Shown: positions 16,075 to 24,083 of the stretch, one piece after another
Layout of the letters: each line of letters opens with the position of its first letter
How positions within the stretch are numbered: position 1 is the first letter of the stretch
Assembly (NCBI RefSeq): GCF_024519315.1
Contig: NZ_JANIIC010000065.1
Location: forward strand, 1 to 58,331
Direction: 5' to 3'
Length of the DNA: 58,331 nucleotides
DNA from: Streptomyces malaysiensis subsp. samsunensis
GTDB taxonomy: Bacteria; Actinomycetota; Actinomycetes; Streptomycetales; Streptomycetaceae
Program-made: the position numbers and the translations under genes
Notes under the pieces: generated by a model
Seen by the model: only the letters and a program-made list of their open reading frames with translations
Databases searched by the model: none
Told to the model about the DNA's origin: nothing

Positions 16075-17130
16075 TCACGGCACCCGAGATGTCCACTCCG
16101 GTGAACCGAACTTCTCCGCCGCCAGCCGCCGCGCCGCCGTCGACTCCTCGTCCGTCACCTTGCCGTCCGTGAGCCCGTACCGGCCGCGGAACGAGGCCAC
16201 CATGCGCTCGATGACGGCGTGGCGCGGCAGCCCGGTCTGGCGACGCAGCGGGTCCACCCGCTTGTCGGCGCTGGCGATGCCCTTGCCGGACAGCTTCTCC
16301 CGCCCGATGCGCAGCACCTCGAGCATCTTGGCGGCGTCGATGTCGTACGACATGGTCACGTGGTGCAGTACTGCGCCGCCGTGCGCCGCGATCCGCTTCT
16401 GCGCGGCCCCGCCGACCTTCCCGGCCTCCGTCGCGATGTCGTTCAGCGGCTGGTACCACGCCTTGACCCCCATCTCGCCCAGCGCGCCCAGCACCCAGTC
16501 GTCCAGATAGGCGTAGCTGTCGGCGAAGGAGAGGCCGGAGACGAGCGAGTCGGGTACGTACAGCGAGTACGTGATGGTGTTGCCCGGTTCGACGAACATC
16601 GCCCCGCCGCCGCTGATCCGCCGGACGACGGTCACTCCGTGCCGCTCGGCGCCCGCCGGGTCGACCTCGTTGCGCAGCGACTGGAAGCTGCCGATGATGA
16701 CGGCCGGACGGTCCCACTCCCACACCCGCAGCGTGGGCGGCCGCCGCCCGGCCGCGACCTCGTCGGTCAGTACCTCGTCCAGGGCCATGTGCAGCGCCGG
16801 GTCCTGCGGCCCCTCGTGGATCAGCTGCCAGTCGTAGTCCGTCCAGTCGGTGGCATGGGCCAGCGCCCGCCGCACCGCGATGCCCACGGCCTCGGCGGAG
16901 AAGCCGAACATCACGGTGCCGGTGGGCAGCGCCGCCTCGATGCGCGCGGCCAGCGCCTGCGCGTCCGCGTCGGCGGGGGCGCCCTCCAGGGCCCGGTCGA
17001 TGGTGTGCAGCGCCTCGTCCGGTTCCAGGAAGAAGTCGCCCGCGACCCGTACCTCGCGCAGCGTGCCGTCGTGGACATCCAGGTCCACGACGACCAGCTT
17101 GCCGCCCGGCACCTTGTACTCACCGTGCAT
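16075..17130 (-). CDS. Lipoate-protein ligase A family protein with N-terminal accessory domain
   Basis: 351 aa. Residues ~1-85 look like the lipoate-ligase accessory domain (GGKLVVVDLDVHDGTLREVRVAGDFFLEP), which in typical LplA is C-terminal or a separate subunit; here it leads. The catalytic biotin/lipoate-ligase fold follows: PALHMALDEVL, PAVIIGSFQS, RRISGGGAMFVEPGNTITYSL, and the lysine motif AGKVGGAAQKR. It attaches lipoate or octanoate to E2/GcvH proteins. Domain order and length match an actinobacterial subgroup known to me. Monocistronic; convergent with the PPOX gene. Confidence 0.88.
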   Translation of the reverse strand: MHGEYKVPGGKLVVVDLDVHDGTLREVRVAGDFFLEPDEALHTIDRALEGAPADADAQALAARIEAALPTGTVMFGFSAEAVGIAVRRALAHATDWTDYDWQLIHEGPQDPALHMALDEVLTDEVAAGRRPPTLRVWEWDRPAVIIGSFQSLRNEVDPAGAERHGVTVVRRISGGGAMFVEPGNTITYSLYVPDSLVSGLSFADSYAYLDDWVLGALGEMGVKAWYQPLNDIATEAGKVGGAAQKRIAAHGGAVLHHVTMSYDIDAAKMLEVLRIGREKLSGKGIASADKRVDPLRRQTGLPRHAVIERMVASFRGRYGLTDGKVTDEESTAARRLAAEKFGSPEWTSRVP

Positions 17131-17272
17131 TCACCGCACCGCCTTCTGATTCCTGGCCCCGGCACTCCCGATCATTATCCCGCGCCGCGACGGGCCGCGA
17201 CGGGCCGCGGCTGGCCACGCTCGGTCGGAGTCGGTCGTGGTCGGTCGGGTCGGCTCCCGTGGCGTGGCGGGG

Positions 17273-17737
17273 TCAGGCCCCTGTGGTCGAGCCCGGGCGG
17301 ACGATCATGAGAATGGTGACCGTGGCCCACAGCAGATTGAACACGCCCGTGAACATGGCCAGTTGGACGGTGTCGGACCGCTCCAGGACCTTGTGCGTAC
17401 CGAGAGTGTGGATGAGTTCGTCCTGGCGGGGCAGGACGAAAGCCACCAGGATGCCCGCGGCCGCGGCTGTCAGGGCGATGGAGGCGGTGAGCCAGCCGCT
17501 GCTGAGAACGCCCATCGCGGCGGCAGTGGCGAAGCCGAAGACGGGCACGGCCAGGCCCATCTTGGCGTAGATGCGGCAGATGCGGTGCAGCAGCCGGACC
17601 GTGCCCAGGTCCGCCTCGCCCTCGGCGGGGGCGTGTGCTTTGCGCGCCGCGGGCGGGAACATACTGGCCGCTACGGTGACGGGGCCGATCGCGACGATGG
17701 CGGCCAGGACGTGCAGGGAGAGCAGGATCTTGGTCAT
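17273..17737 (-). CDS. Four-helix membrane protein, DUF2269-like
   Basis: 154 aa from MTKILLSLHVLAAIVAIG. Four hydrophobic helices (~4-24, ~52-72, ~78-98, ~125-147) with a conserved LH near the start, as in DUF2269-type proteins. No enzyme motif. The start was chosen by homology pattern and hydrophobicity; the frame extends further upstream without a good start. Function unknown. Confidence 0.7.
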   Translation of the reverse strand: MTKILLSLHVLAAIVAIGPVTVAASMFPPAARKAHAPAEGEADLGTVRLLHRICRIYAKMGLAVPVFGFATAAAMGVLSSGWLTASIALTAAAAGILVAFVLPRQDELIHTLGTHKVLERSDTVQLAMFTGVFNLLWATVTILMIVRPGSTTGA

Positions 17738-17916
17738 CGGGTGGCGTCCGGCCGCCTGTCGGATGTGGCAGGCACCGGTGTCTCCTTTCGAGCGTGGACC
17801 GGGTGGTGCCCGCCTCACGCTAGAGAGCCGAGAGAAGATCACCCAGAGGCTGGAATGACAGATGTCAACGGATTCTCGCCATGCGGGGGCTCGGTGGCCT
17901 AGTGGCGTGGTGGCTC

Positions 17917-17931
17917 ATTGGCTCAGCCAAT
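17917..17931. repeat. 15-bp palindrome ATTGGCT-C-AGCCAAT
   Basis: Perfect 7-bp arms around one base. It sits exactly where the tautomerase remnant loses homology and ~180 bases upstream of the membrane-protein start; it could be an operator or a rearrangement scar. Confidence 0.5.
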
Positions 17932-18000
17932 AGGCCAGAGAGCGACTCGGTTATCCATCGACGTACGGGCCCGTAGCGCGTCGATGCGAACGAAGGGCAT
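17923..18000 (-). pseudogene. Tautomerase N-terminal fragment
   Basis: The 25 codons MPFVRIDALRARTSMDNRVAL(WPIG)-stop match the start of actinobacterial 4-oxalocrotonate-tautomerase-like proteins, including the catalytic Pro2. Homology stops at residue ~21 and a TGA follows; the remaining ~100 codons are missing. It lies 71 bases downstream of the TetR stop on the same strand, so it was probably the regulator's operon partner. Too short to be functional. Confidence 0.65.
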
Positions 18001-18071
18001 GTCGGGACTCTCTTTCGGGCGAGTCGGTCGGCGGAAGGCCGACGGAAGTCCAGCGGAAGGCCGGTGGAAGG

Positions 18072-18635
18072 TCAGCGGACGTGCGCGGTGAGCAGGCCGA
18101 GCGCTCCGTCCATGGCCCGGGTGTACACCTCGGCCGAGTCGGCGGCGCGGGCCAGCACATAGCCGCCCTGCAACACCGCGACCAGCGCGGTGGCCGTGGC
18201 CACCGGGTCGAGCCCGGCGTCGAGCTCACCGTTCGCCCGGCCCTCCGCGAGCAGCCCGGCCAGCCGGTCGGTGAGCCAGGCGAAGGTCTCCTCCACCGGT
18301 CGGCGCAGGTCCGGGTCCGCCATCACATCGGGGTCCTGGGTGAGGCGGCCGACCGGACAGCCCTTCAGGGCGTCCCGTTCCCGCCGCAGATAGGCGGTGA
18401 TCCGCTCGACCACCGTGCCGGGGCCGCCGAACTCGGCCTCCGCCCTGCCCCTCAACTCCTGGGCGCTGCGGCCGATCGCGGCGAGGGCCAGATCGGGCTT
18501 GCCGCGGAAGTGGTGGTACATGCTTCCCTGGCCCGCCCCGGATCGCTCCTGGATCGCCTTCGGGCTCGTGCCCACATAGCCGCGCTCCCACAGCAGTTCA
18601 CGGGTGCTTGCGATGAGTCGTTCCCGGGTGTCCAT
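18072..18635 (-). CDS. TetR-family transcriptional regulator
   Basis: 187 aa. N-terminal HTH: MDTRERLIASTRELLWERGYVGTSPKAIQERSGAGQGSMYHHFRGKPDL. The C-terminal ligand domain contains VERITAYLRRER, CPVGRLTQDPDVMADP and LVAVLQGGYVLARA, typical of the LmrA/YxaF-like branch that controls small oxidoreductase or exporter genes. A near-perfect palindrome 12 bases upstream of its start (18647-18662) is probably its own operator. The downstream partner gene survives only as a tautomerase stub, so the regulator may now control only itself and the divergent GNAT gene. Confidence 0.9.
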   Translation of the reverse strand: MDTRERLIASTRELLWERGYVGTSPKAIQERSGAGQGSMYHHFRGKPDLALAAIGRSAQELRGRAEAEFGGPGTVVERITAYLRRERDALKGCPVGRLTQDPDVMADPDLRRPVEETFAWLTDRLAGLLAEGRANGELDAGLDPVATATALVAVLQGGYVLARAADSAEVYTRAMDGALGLLTAHVR

Positions 18636-18646
18636 GGGCAGGATCT

Positions 18647-18662
18647 TACATACTAGTAGGTA
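18647..18662. promoter_or_regulatory. TetR-type palindromic operator
   Basis: The 16-mer tacatactagtaggta pairs at seven of eight positions and is centred on CTAG, 12 bases upstream of the TetR start and ~90 bases before the GNAT gene. Position and symmetry fit autoregulation. Confidence 0.6.
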
Positions 18663-18752
18663 CAAAAGGAAACGCGCGGACGGCTCCCTCGGTGAGAGGA
18701 TCCCGGCGTAAGTGCGCGCTGGGTCGGACCGTGGAAACCGTGGAAGGTGACG

Positions 18753-19313
18753 ATGTACGCGATACCCCTGGGTGAGGACGGCGCGGAGCTGCGCCCGCTG
18801 GAGCCGTGGCAGGCCGAGGAGTTCCTCGCCCATATGGACCGGGGACGGGAGTTCATCGGGCGGTACATCGCGCTGGCGGACGCCGTCGCCGACCTGGAGT
18901 CGGCCCGGGAGTTCCTCCAGGGGTACGCGGACAAGGCGGCGGCCGACGCCGGGCGGATCTACGGCATCTGGACGGACGGCAAGCTGGTCGGCGGAGTCCT
19001 CTTCCGTACGATGGACGTCAACCAGGGCACCGCGGAGGCGGGTTGCTGGCTGGAGCCGTCGGCGGTGGGCAAGGGGCTGGTGACCCGGGCCGCGCGCGTG
19101 ATCATCGACTGGGCCGTGGTGGAGCGGGGCATCCACCGCGTGGAGTGGTGGGCGAAAGCGGAGAACGAGGCCAGCATCGCCGTGGCCCGGCGGCTGGGGA
19201 TGAAGAGGGAGGCCGTACTGCGGCAGAGCTATGTGCACCGTGGCAGCCGGTACGACATGGAGATCTGGGCGGTACTCGCACCGGAGTGGCGGGCAGGCGA
19301 AACGCCGTCCTGA
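18753..19313 (+). CDS. GNAT acetyltransferase, RimJ/RimL type
   Basis: 186 aa. LRPLEPWQAEEFLAHMDRGREFIGRYI, then the acetyl-CoA-binding region CWLEPSAVGKGLVTRAARVIIDWAVVERGIHRVEWWAKAENEASIAVARRLGMKREAVLRQ. This is the ribosomal-protein-Ser-acetyltransferase-like branch (YdaF/RimL); the substrate could be a protein N-terminus or a small amine. GGAAGG lies five bases before the ATG at 18753. A GTG six bases earlier is also in frame. Divergent from the TetR gene, and possibly controlled by it. Confidence 0.88.
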   Translation: MYAIPLGEDGAELRPLEPWQAEEFLAHMDRGREFIGRYIALADAVADLESAREFLQGYADKAAADAGRIYGIWTDGKLVGGVLFRTMDVNQGTAEAGCWLEPSAVGKGLVTRAARVIIDWAVVERGIHRVEWWAKAENEASIAVARRLGMKREAVLRQSYVHRGSRYDMEIWAVLAPEWRAGETPS

Positions 19314-19626
19314 GCGGCGCGCCGACCGGTGGCGGAGCAGCAGCAGCGGCGGCGTGCGGATGGCGAATGCGGTGTAGCTGATGGCCGAACGGCCGACTGG
19401 CGGTGTAGCTCACGGCCGGACGGCCGGGAAACGGCTGGGCACCGTACCGGGTCCCATAAACTCGCCCGCCGGACCGGCCCGCCCCGACGCTCACCGCCCC
19501 CGACGCTCACCGCCGTCGCCGCCCGCCACGTCGGCCCCGGCCTCGTCACCGGCAGAACCCGTGGCTGAGGGCGGAGGAGGGGGCAGTGGCCAGCGGTGAG
19601 TTCGCCGGTGAGCTTGCGGCAAGCAC
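19314..19626. other. 313-base gap with a two-copy 31-bp repeat
   Basis: No gene seen. Two adjacent 31-bp units (19369-19399, 19400-19430) share the first 11 bases GCGGTGTAGCT and most of the rest. A gacgctcaccgcc segment also occurs twice near 19490-19515. It probably includes the degraded upstream flank of the MerR remnant. Confidence 0.55.
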
Positions 19627-19806
19627 ATGCAGATCGGCGAGGTCGCCGCGCGTACGGAGCTGTCCTTGCGCACCATCCGGCACTACGAGGAGACGGCCGC
19701 CGCCCGGAAGATCGAGGAGCTGCACCGTCAGCTGGCCCGCGCCGAGGAGTTCGCAGCCACCCTGCGCTCGCGGCTGGAGCAGACCGGGCCCGCCGCCCCC
19801 TCCTGA
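19627..19806 (+). pseudogene. Mini-MerR: MerR regulator with in-frame internal deletion
   Basis: A 59-codon frame. Residues 1-22 (MQIGEVAARTELSLRTIRHYEE) are the first helix-turn-helix of a MerR regulator; from residue ~23 the sequence becomes the C-terminal coiled coil of the same family (ARKIEELHRQLARAEEFAATLRSRLEQ). The second half of the DNA-binding domain, the wing and the linker (~60-70 residues) are missing, but the frame stays open. Without the wing it should not bind DNA normally; it might still dimerise with other MerR proteins. No convincing ribosome site. Confidence 0.72.
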
Positions 19807-19960
19807 CCGGCCCGTGGCCGCCGGGCGGGGCTCCATGGCCTCCCCGGCGAAGCGCCGACCGACCAAGGCGCTCATGCCCATGCCGTAGGGTCGGCGCCTA
19901 CGCCGGGAGGCCGACGTCCGCCGTAGGCTGAATCCCGCATGTGAAGGGCAGGAGGCCGAG

Positions 19961-20641
19961 GTGTCCGAGACAAGGTTGACCGAGACGATGGCCGAGCTGG
20001 CCGAGCTCGCGGACCAGAAGACACGCGAGGTCAACGAGAAGCACGGTGACGATCACGGTGTGAACCTCAGCAAGCTGCGCGCGCTCGCGAAGCGGCTGAA
20101 GACACAGCAGGAACTCGCGTGCCGGCTTTGGGAGACGGATGACACCGCGGCGAGGCTGCTGGCGATCCTGATCTGCCGCCCGAAGGCGTTCGAGCGTGAC
20201 GAGTTGGACGTCATGCTGCGCGAGGCGCGCACACCCAAGGCGCATGACTGGCTCGTGAACTACGTGGTGAAGAAGAACCCGCACTCCGAAGAGCTGCGTC
20301 TGGCCTGGTCAGCCGATCCGGATCCAGCGGTCGCGAGCGCCGGCTGGGCGCTGACCGCCGAACGCGTGACGAAGAAACCCGAGGGTCTCGACCTCGCGGG
20401 ACTGCTCGACCTCATCGAGGCGGAGATGAAAGACGCCCCGGACCGCCTCCAGTGGGCGATGAACCACTGCCTGGCTCAGATCGGGATCGAGCACGCCGAG
20501 CACCGCGCCCGCGCGATCGACATCGGTGAGCGCCTGGAGGTGCTCAAGGACTACCCGACTCCCCCGGGCTGCACATCTCCGTTCGCGCCCATCTGGATCA
20601 CCGAGATGGTGCGACGGCAGCACGATAAGACGATGGCTTGA
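19961..20641 (+). CDS. AlkD-like DNA alkylation repair (HEAT-repeat) protein
   Basis: 226 aa with a GTG start; AGGAGG is five bases upstream. Helical HEAT-like repeats throughout (LAKRLKTQQELACRLWETDDTAARLLAILI, EELRLAWSADPDPAVASAGWALTAERV) and a C-terminus FAPIWITEMVRR typical of the DNA_alkylation family. Family members such as AlkD are glycosylases for N3- and N7-alkylpurines without base flipping. The key Trp and Asp residues cannot be aligned with confidence by eye. Monocistronic. Codon use is slightly less extreme in GC than its neighbours. Confidence 0.75.
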   Translation: MSETRLTETMAELAELADQKTREVNEKHGDDHGVNLSKLRALAKRLKTQQELACRLWETDDTAARLLAILICRPKAFERDELDVMLREARTPKAHDWLVNYVVKKNPHSEELRLAWSADPDPAVASAGWALTAERVTKKPEGLDLAGLLDLIEAEMKDAPDRLQWAMNHCLAQIGIEHAEHRARAIDIGERLEVLKDYPTPPGCTSPFAPIWITEMVRRQHDKTMA

Positions 20642-20741
20642 TAGACAGCCGTTTCCGCGCGTGGCGCCCGAGACGTCGGCATGTGCGCGGTGAGCACACG
20701 CTCTACACGGTGGGACACAAGCGTGGATGTTCCGGTCGCCG

Positions 20742-21671
20742 TCATCGCGTGAAGGTGCGCCGGTAGGCGGTGGGGGTGGTGCCCAGTGCGCGCCGGAAGT
20801 GCAGCCGCAGGTTGGCGGGTGTGCCCAGCCCGCAGTCCCGCGCCACCCGATCCACCGAGTGGTCCGTGGTCTCCAGCAGTTCCCGCGCCTTGCCGAGACG
20901 GGCGTTGAGCAACCACTGCAACGGGGTCGTGCCCGTTTCCTCGGTGAAGCGGCGCATGAAGGTCCGCTGCGAGACGCCCGCGTGCCGGGCGAGCACGCGC
21001 AGCGTGAGCGGTTCGTCGAGCCGGAGCAGGGCCCATCCCCGGGTATCGGAGAGCGACGCCTCACCGGCCGCCGCGACCGGAGCCGGTACGTACTGGGCCT
21101 GCCCGCCGTCGCGGTGCGGGGCGGCCACCAGGCCGCGAGCGATCTGGTTGGCCACCACCGCCCCCAGGTCGCGGCGGACGAGGTGCAGACACAGATCGAT
21201 GCCGCAGCACACTCCGGCCGACGTGAGCACGTCCCCCTCGTCGACGTAGAGCACGTCGCGGTCGACCTTGACGGCGGGGAAGTCCCGCTCGAGGGCATCG
21301 ATGTGCTTCCAGTGGGTCGTGGCGTGCAGCCCGTCCAGCACGCCCGCCGCGGCCAGCGCGAAGGTGCCCGTGCAGATCGACACCACCCGCCGGCCTTGAT
21401 CACGGGCCTCCGCCAGCACGCCGAGCGCGGCCTCCGGCGGCCGGAGGAGCGGCTCGTATCCCGGCACGATCACCGTGTCGGCGGCGCGCACCTGCTCCAG
21501 GCCCCCAGCGGCGACCAGGGCGAAGCCCGCGGTGGTGGCCACCTGCGAGTCGAGCGCACACAGGGTCATCTCATACGGAGTCTCCGGCCGGGCAGTGAAG
21601 ATCTGTGTCGGGATCGCCAGGTCGAGCGGGGTGACCCCGTCCAGCGCCAGTACCGCTACTCGATGCACCAT
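20742..21671 (-). CDS. GlxA-type regulator: DJ-1/PfpI domain plus AraC HTH
   Basis: 309 aa. Residues 1-170 are a class-I glutamine-amidotransferase/DJ-1-like domain (VAVLALDGVTPLDLAIPTQIF; nucleophile-elbow-like VSICTGTFALAAAGVLDG). Residues ~205-309 are a double AraC HTH (LTLRVLARHAGVSQRTFMRRFTEETGTTPLQWLLNARLGKARELLETTDHSVDRVARDCGLGTPANLRLHFRRALGTTP). Divergent by 71 bases from an HD-domain gene and RidA, which it probably controls (inference from arrangement). The ligand is unknown. Confidence 0.92.
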   Translation of the reverse strand: MVHRVAVLALDGVTPLDLAIPTQIFTARPETPYEMTLCALDSQVATTAGFALVAAGGLEQVRAADTVIVPGYEPLLRPPEAALGVLAEARDQGRRVVSICTGTFALAAAGVLDGLHATTHWKHIDALERDFPAVKVDRDVLYVDEGDVLTSAGVCCGIDLCLHLVRRDLGAVVANQIARGLVAAPHRDGGQAQYVPAPVAAAGEASLSDTRGWALLRLDEPLTLRVLARHAGVSQRTFMRRFTEETGTTPLQWLLNARLGKARELLETTDHSVDRVARDCGLGTPANLRLHFRRALGTTPTAYRRTFTR

Positions 21672-21742
21672 GGCAAGATTCTATCGAAGCGAGGAAATTT
21701 TGCCTCTCGCCTGGTCAGGGCGGTCGCGGCCAGACTCAAAAC

Positions 21743-22417
21743 ATGACCGGACCTACTCGCGAGGCGACCGCCGACCTGATCACACTGCCCGGCACTCCGC
21801 TTGCCGACGCCGTCATGAACCTCATCCGACCGGTGGAAACGCCGTCCGTGTTCAACCACAGCGTCCGCAGCTACCTGTTCGCCCGGCTGGTGGCCGACCG
21901 GCTCGGCTTGGTCGTCGGCCACGACTACCACGACGACCTGCTTTTCGCCGCGTGCGCGATGCACGACCTGGGCGTGGCATCGGACGGCCCGCACAGTCAG
22001 CGGTTCGAGGTAGAAGGCGCCGACCGGGCAGCCGCATTCCTCGTCGACCGCGGAGTGCCCGCGGCGGCCGCCGACGAGGTCTGGCAGGCCATCGCCTTGC
22101 ACACCTCCCCGGGCATCGCGGAACGCCGCGGCACGCTGTGCGTGCTCGTCCGCGAAGGCGTCGCGCTCGACTTCGGCGGCGCGCTCGGAGCCAACCACGT
22201 CGAAGCCGTCACCGACGAGCAGGCCGATGCCGTCCACGCCGCCTACCCACGGCTGGAAATGATCCGCTCACTCACCGACGCGATCGTCGCGCAAGCCGCG
22301 AAAAGCCCGAAGAACGCACCCCGGTACGCGCTTCCCGGTGAATTCCTCCGTGAACGCGAGACCTTCGGCCGGACCCGGCTGGAGCACGCCTGCCGTTCGT
22401 CCCGCTGGGGCAACTGA
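21743..22417 (+). CDS. HD-domain phosphohydrolase, cyanamide-hydratase-like
   Basis: 224 aa. The metal-binding HD signature is visible: H in SVFNHSVRSYLFA, HDYHDD, and MHDLG, with further acidic residues downstream. SVFNHSVRSYLFARLVADRLG is typical of the HD branch that includes fungal and plant cyanamide hydratases (Ddi2-like) and bacterial relatives of unknown substrate. It forms a likely operon with RidA 85 bases downstream; both may process a reactive nitrogen compound. Divergent from a GlxA-type regulator. Confidence 0.85.
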   Translation: MTGPTREATADLITLPGTPLADAVMNLIRPVETPSVFNHSVRSYLFARLVADRLGLVVGHDYHDDLLFAACAMHDLGVASDGPHSQRFEVEGADRAAAFLVDRGVPAAAADEVWQAIALHTSPGIAERRGTLCVLVREGVALDFGGALGANHVEAVTDEQADAVHAAYPRLEMIRSLTDAIVAQAAKSPKNAPRYALPGEFLRERETFGRTRLEHACRSSRWGN

Positions 22418-22502
22418 CCCCACGGGCTCCACGACCCCCTCGACAAGGAAGCACGACCCCCCAACAAAGAACCCCCTCAACAAAGAAATGGGAAGCACCG
22501 CA

Positions 22503-22928
22503 ATGACCGTCCACACCGTCGAGATCCCCGAGGACAACGCAGTCTTCGGGCAAACCACCAGCGCCTTCGCGAGCTTCGGCTATTCCGCCGCGGTCCGCGC
22601 GCACGGCCTCCTGTTCATCGCCGGAACGATCGGGCGCCGCGCCGACGGAACCATCCCGGACACCATCGAGGAGCAGACCGAGATCGCCATCCGGAAGATC
22701 GAGGAGATCCTTCGGCTCGAGAACCTCGACCTGTCCGCCCTCGTCGACGTCACCAGCTACCACGTCGACATCCGCCAGCACCTGCCCGGCTTCGTCGAGG
22801 CCAAACAGCGCCTCGTCCAAGCGCCCTACCCGACCTGGACGATCATCGGGGTGAGCGGCCTCGCCAGCCCGGGACTCCTCGTCGAGATCCGTGCGACCGC
22901 CGCCTACCCCGGCGACGCATCCCGATAG
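22503..22928 (+). CDS. RidA/YjgF-family imine/enamine deaminase
   Basis: 141 aa. Family pattern: GYSAAVRAHGLLFIAGTIGRRADGTIPDTIEEQTEIAIRKIEEIL, then LVDVTSYHVDIRQHLPGFVEAKQRLV and SPGLLVEIRATAAY. RidA proteins hydrolyse reactive enamines such as 2-aminoacrylate. The substrate-anchoring Arg expected near residue 105 is not evident (YPTWTIIGVSGLASPGLLVEI), so this may be a non-archetypal subgroup (Rid4-7 type). The ATG at 22503 has GGGAAG seven bases upstream; the ATG at 22488 lacks one. Followed by a strong terminator. Confidence 0.88.
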   Translation: MTVHTVEIPEDNAVFGQTTSAFASFGYSAAVRAHGLLFIAGTIGRRADGTIPDTIEEQTEIAIRKIEEILRLENLDLSALVDVTSYHVDIRQHLPGFVEAKQRLVQAPYPTWTIIGVSGLASPGLLVEIRATAAYPGDASR

Positions 22929-22935
22929 ACCACAG

Positions 22936-22969
22936 CTCCTGGGCTCGGGGTCGGCCCCAAGCCCAGGAG
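22936..22969 (+). terminator. Hairpin terminator after RidA
   Basis: A 10-bp outer stem (22936-22945 with 22960-22969) plus an inner GGGG/CCCC stem with a TCGG loop, eight bases after the stop codon. Flanking bases extend the pairing. Confidence 0.8.
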
Positions 22970-23071
22970 TGGTGGTTCGCTGTTGACTGACCGTGGCCGC
23001 GCCCCCGAGCCGCTGCTCCCCGGGGCACGCCGAGCGAGCCGATCTCGAAGAGTGCGCGGGCCCCGGCGGTC

Positions 23072-23941
23072 TCAGCCGGACACCGCGCGCAGCGCCCCGG
23101 AGCGGCGGCCCGTCAGCCGGTCCAGCGCGGCGGCGGAGGCGTCGTCGGCGGGGATGTGCACCACCAGGCGCTGATCGTCGTCGGCGGGCAGCTCCAGCGT
23201 CTCGTACGCCAGGCGGAGTGCCCCCTCCTCGGGGTGGATGAGACGCAGGACGCCGTTCGCCCTCGGCAGACCGGGCAGGGTCGTCACCCGCTCGGTGAAG
23301 TCCGGGCCGGCGGTCACGGTCAGCTCGTCGGCGACCGCCGCGATATGGGGGTCCGCGCGGAACGGCCCCTGCTTGAGCGCGGCCACCTGGTCATCGGCGA
23401 CCCGGTCCCAGTCGGGGTAGGCGGTGCGTGCCCGCGCGTCGGTGAAGATGAAGCGGACGAGGCTGGGCGGCCCCTCGTCCGCCCCGTGCGCGTCGAGGAG
23501 CCCCAGCGGCCTGGTGAGTCGCTCGTACGCCTCCGTCCAGACCAGGAGCTCGCCCAGCCCGTTGAGCAGAACGGCCGGGGCGGGCTCGAGACGGTCCAGC
23601 AGCGCCCGCACGGTGGGCCGCACCGCGCGACCGGGCACCGCCCCGCCCCGGCAGGTGAACCCGCCCTCGGCCCCCTTGGAGAGCCGGTGCAGATGGACCC
23701 GCTCGCTCGCGGTCAGCCCCAGCGCGTCGGCGAGGGCGGAGAGCACGGGCGCGGACGGCCTGCGGTCGCGCCCCTGCTCCAGCCGGGTCACATACTCCAC
23801 GCTGACCCCGGCGAGCGTGGCCAGCTCGGCCCGGCGAAGCCCCGGCGTGCGGCGGCGCGGCCCGGTGGGCAGGCCCACGTCGGCGGGGGCGACGGCCTCG
23901 CGGCGGCTGCGCAGGAAGAGACCCAGCTCGTTGTCGCTCAC
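23072..23941 (-). CDS. XRE-family regulator with MmyB-like ligand domain
   Basis: 289 aa. HTH at ~5-80: LGLFLRSRREAVAPADVGL, RTPGLRRAELATLAGVSVEYVTRLEQGRDRRPS. The rest is the MmyB-like domain (PAVLLNGLGELLVWTEAYERLT, VRFIFTDARARTAYPDWDRVADDQVAALK). These regulators normally repress the adjacent divergent oxidoreductase gene, and here the FMN reductase at 24084 starts 142 bases away. No obvious palindrome was found in the gap. Full family length. Confidence 0.93.
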   Translation of the reverse strand: MSDNELGLFLRSRREAVAPADVGLPTGPRRRTPGLRRAELATLAGVSVEYVTRLEQGRDRRPSAPVLSALADALGLTASERVHLHRLSKGAEGGFTCRGGAVPGRAVRPTVRALLDRLEPAPAVLLNGLGELLVWTEAYERLTRPLGLLDAHGADEGPPSLVRFIFTDARARTAYPDWDRVADDQVAALKQGPFRADPHIAAVADELTVTAGPDFTERVTTLPGLPRANGVLRLIHPEEGALRLAYETLELPADDDQRLVVHIPADDASAAALDRLTGRRSGALRAVSG

Positions 23942-24083
23942 CCCGTGAACGTAACAGCCGCGCCCGTCCGGATCGTGGCCCTGCCACTACCAGCCTCGGC
24001 CCGGCCTTCCTGGCACCCGGCAACCACGGCAGATTCGAAGGCGATCCAACGGACCCCAGCACAAGGAGAGGTGCCGAACCACC

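Larger units (their letters stand above)
17738..18071. other. 334-base gap holding a tautomerase remnant and a palindrome
   Basis: Between the membrane protein and the TetR gene. It contains the truncated tautomerase start (17923-18000, minus), the palindrome at 17917-17931, and a run of ggaagg-type repeats at 18040-18072. No complete gene seen. Confidence 0.6.
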
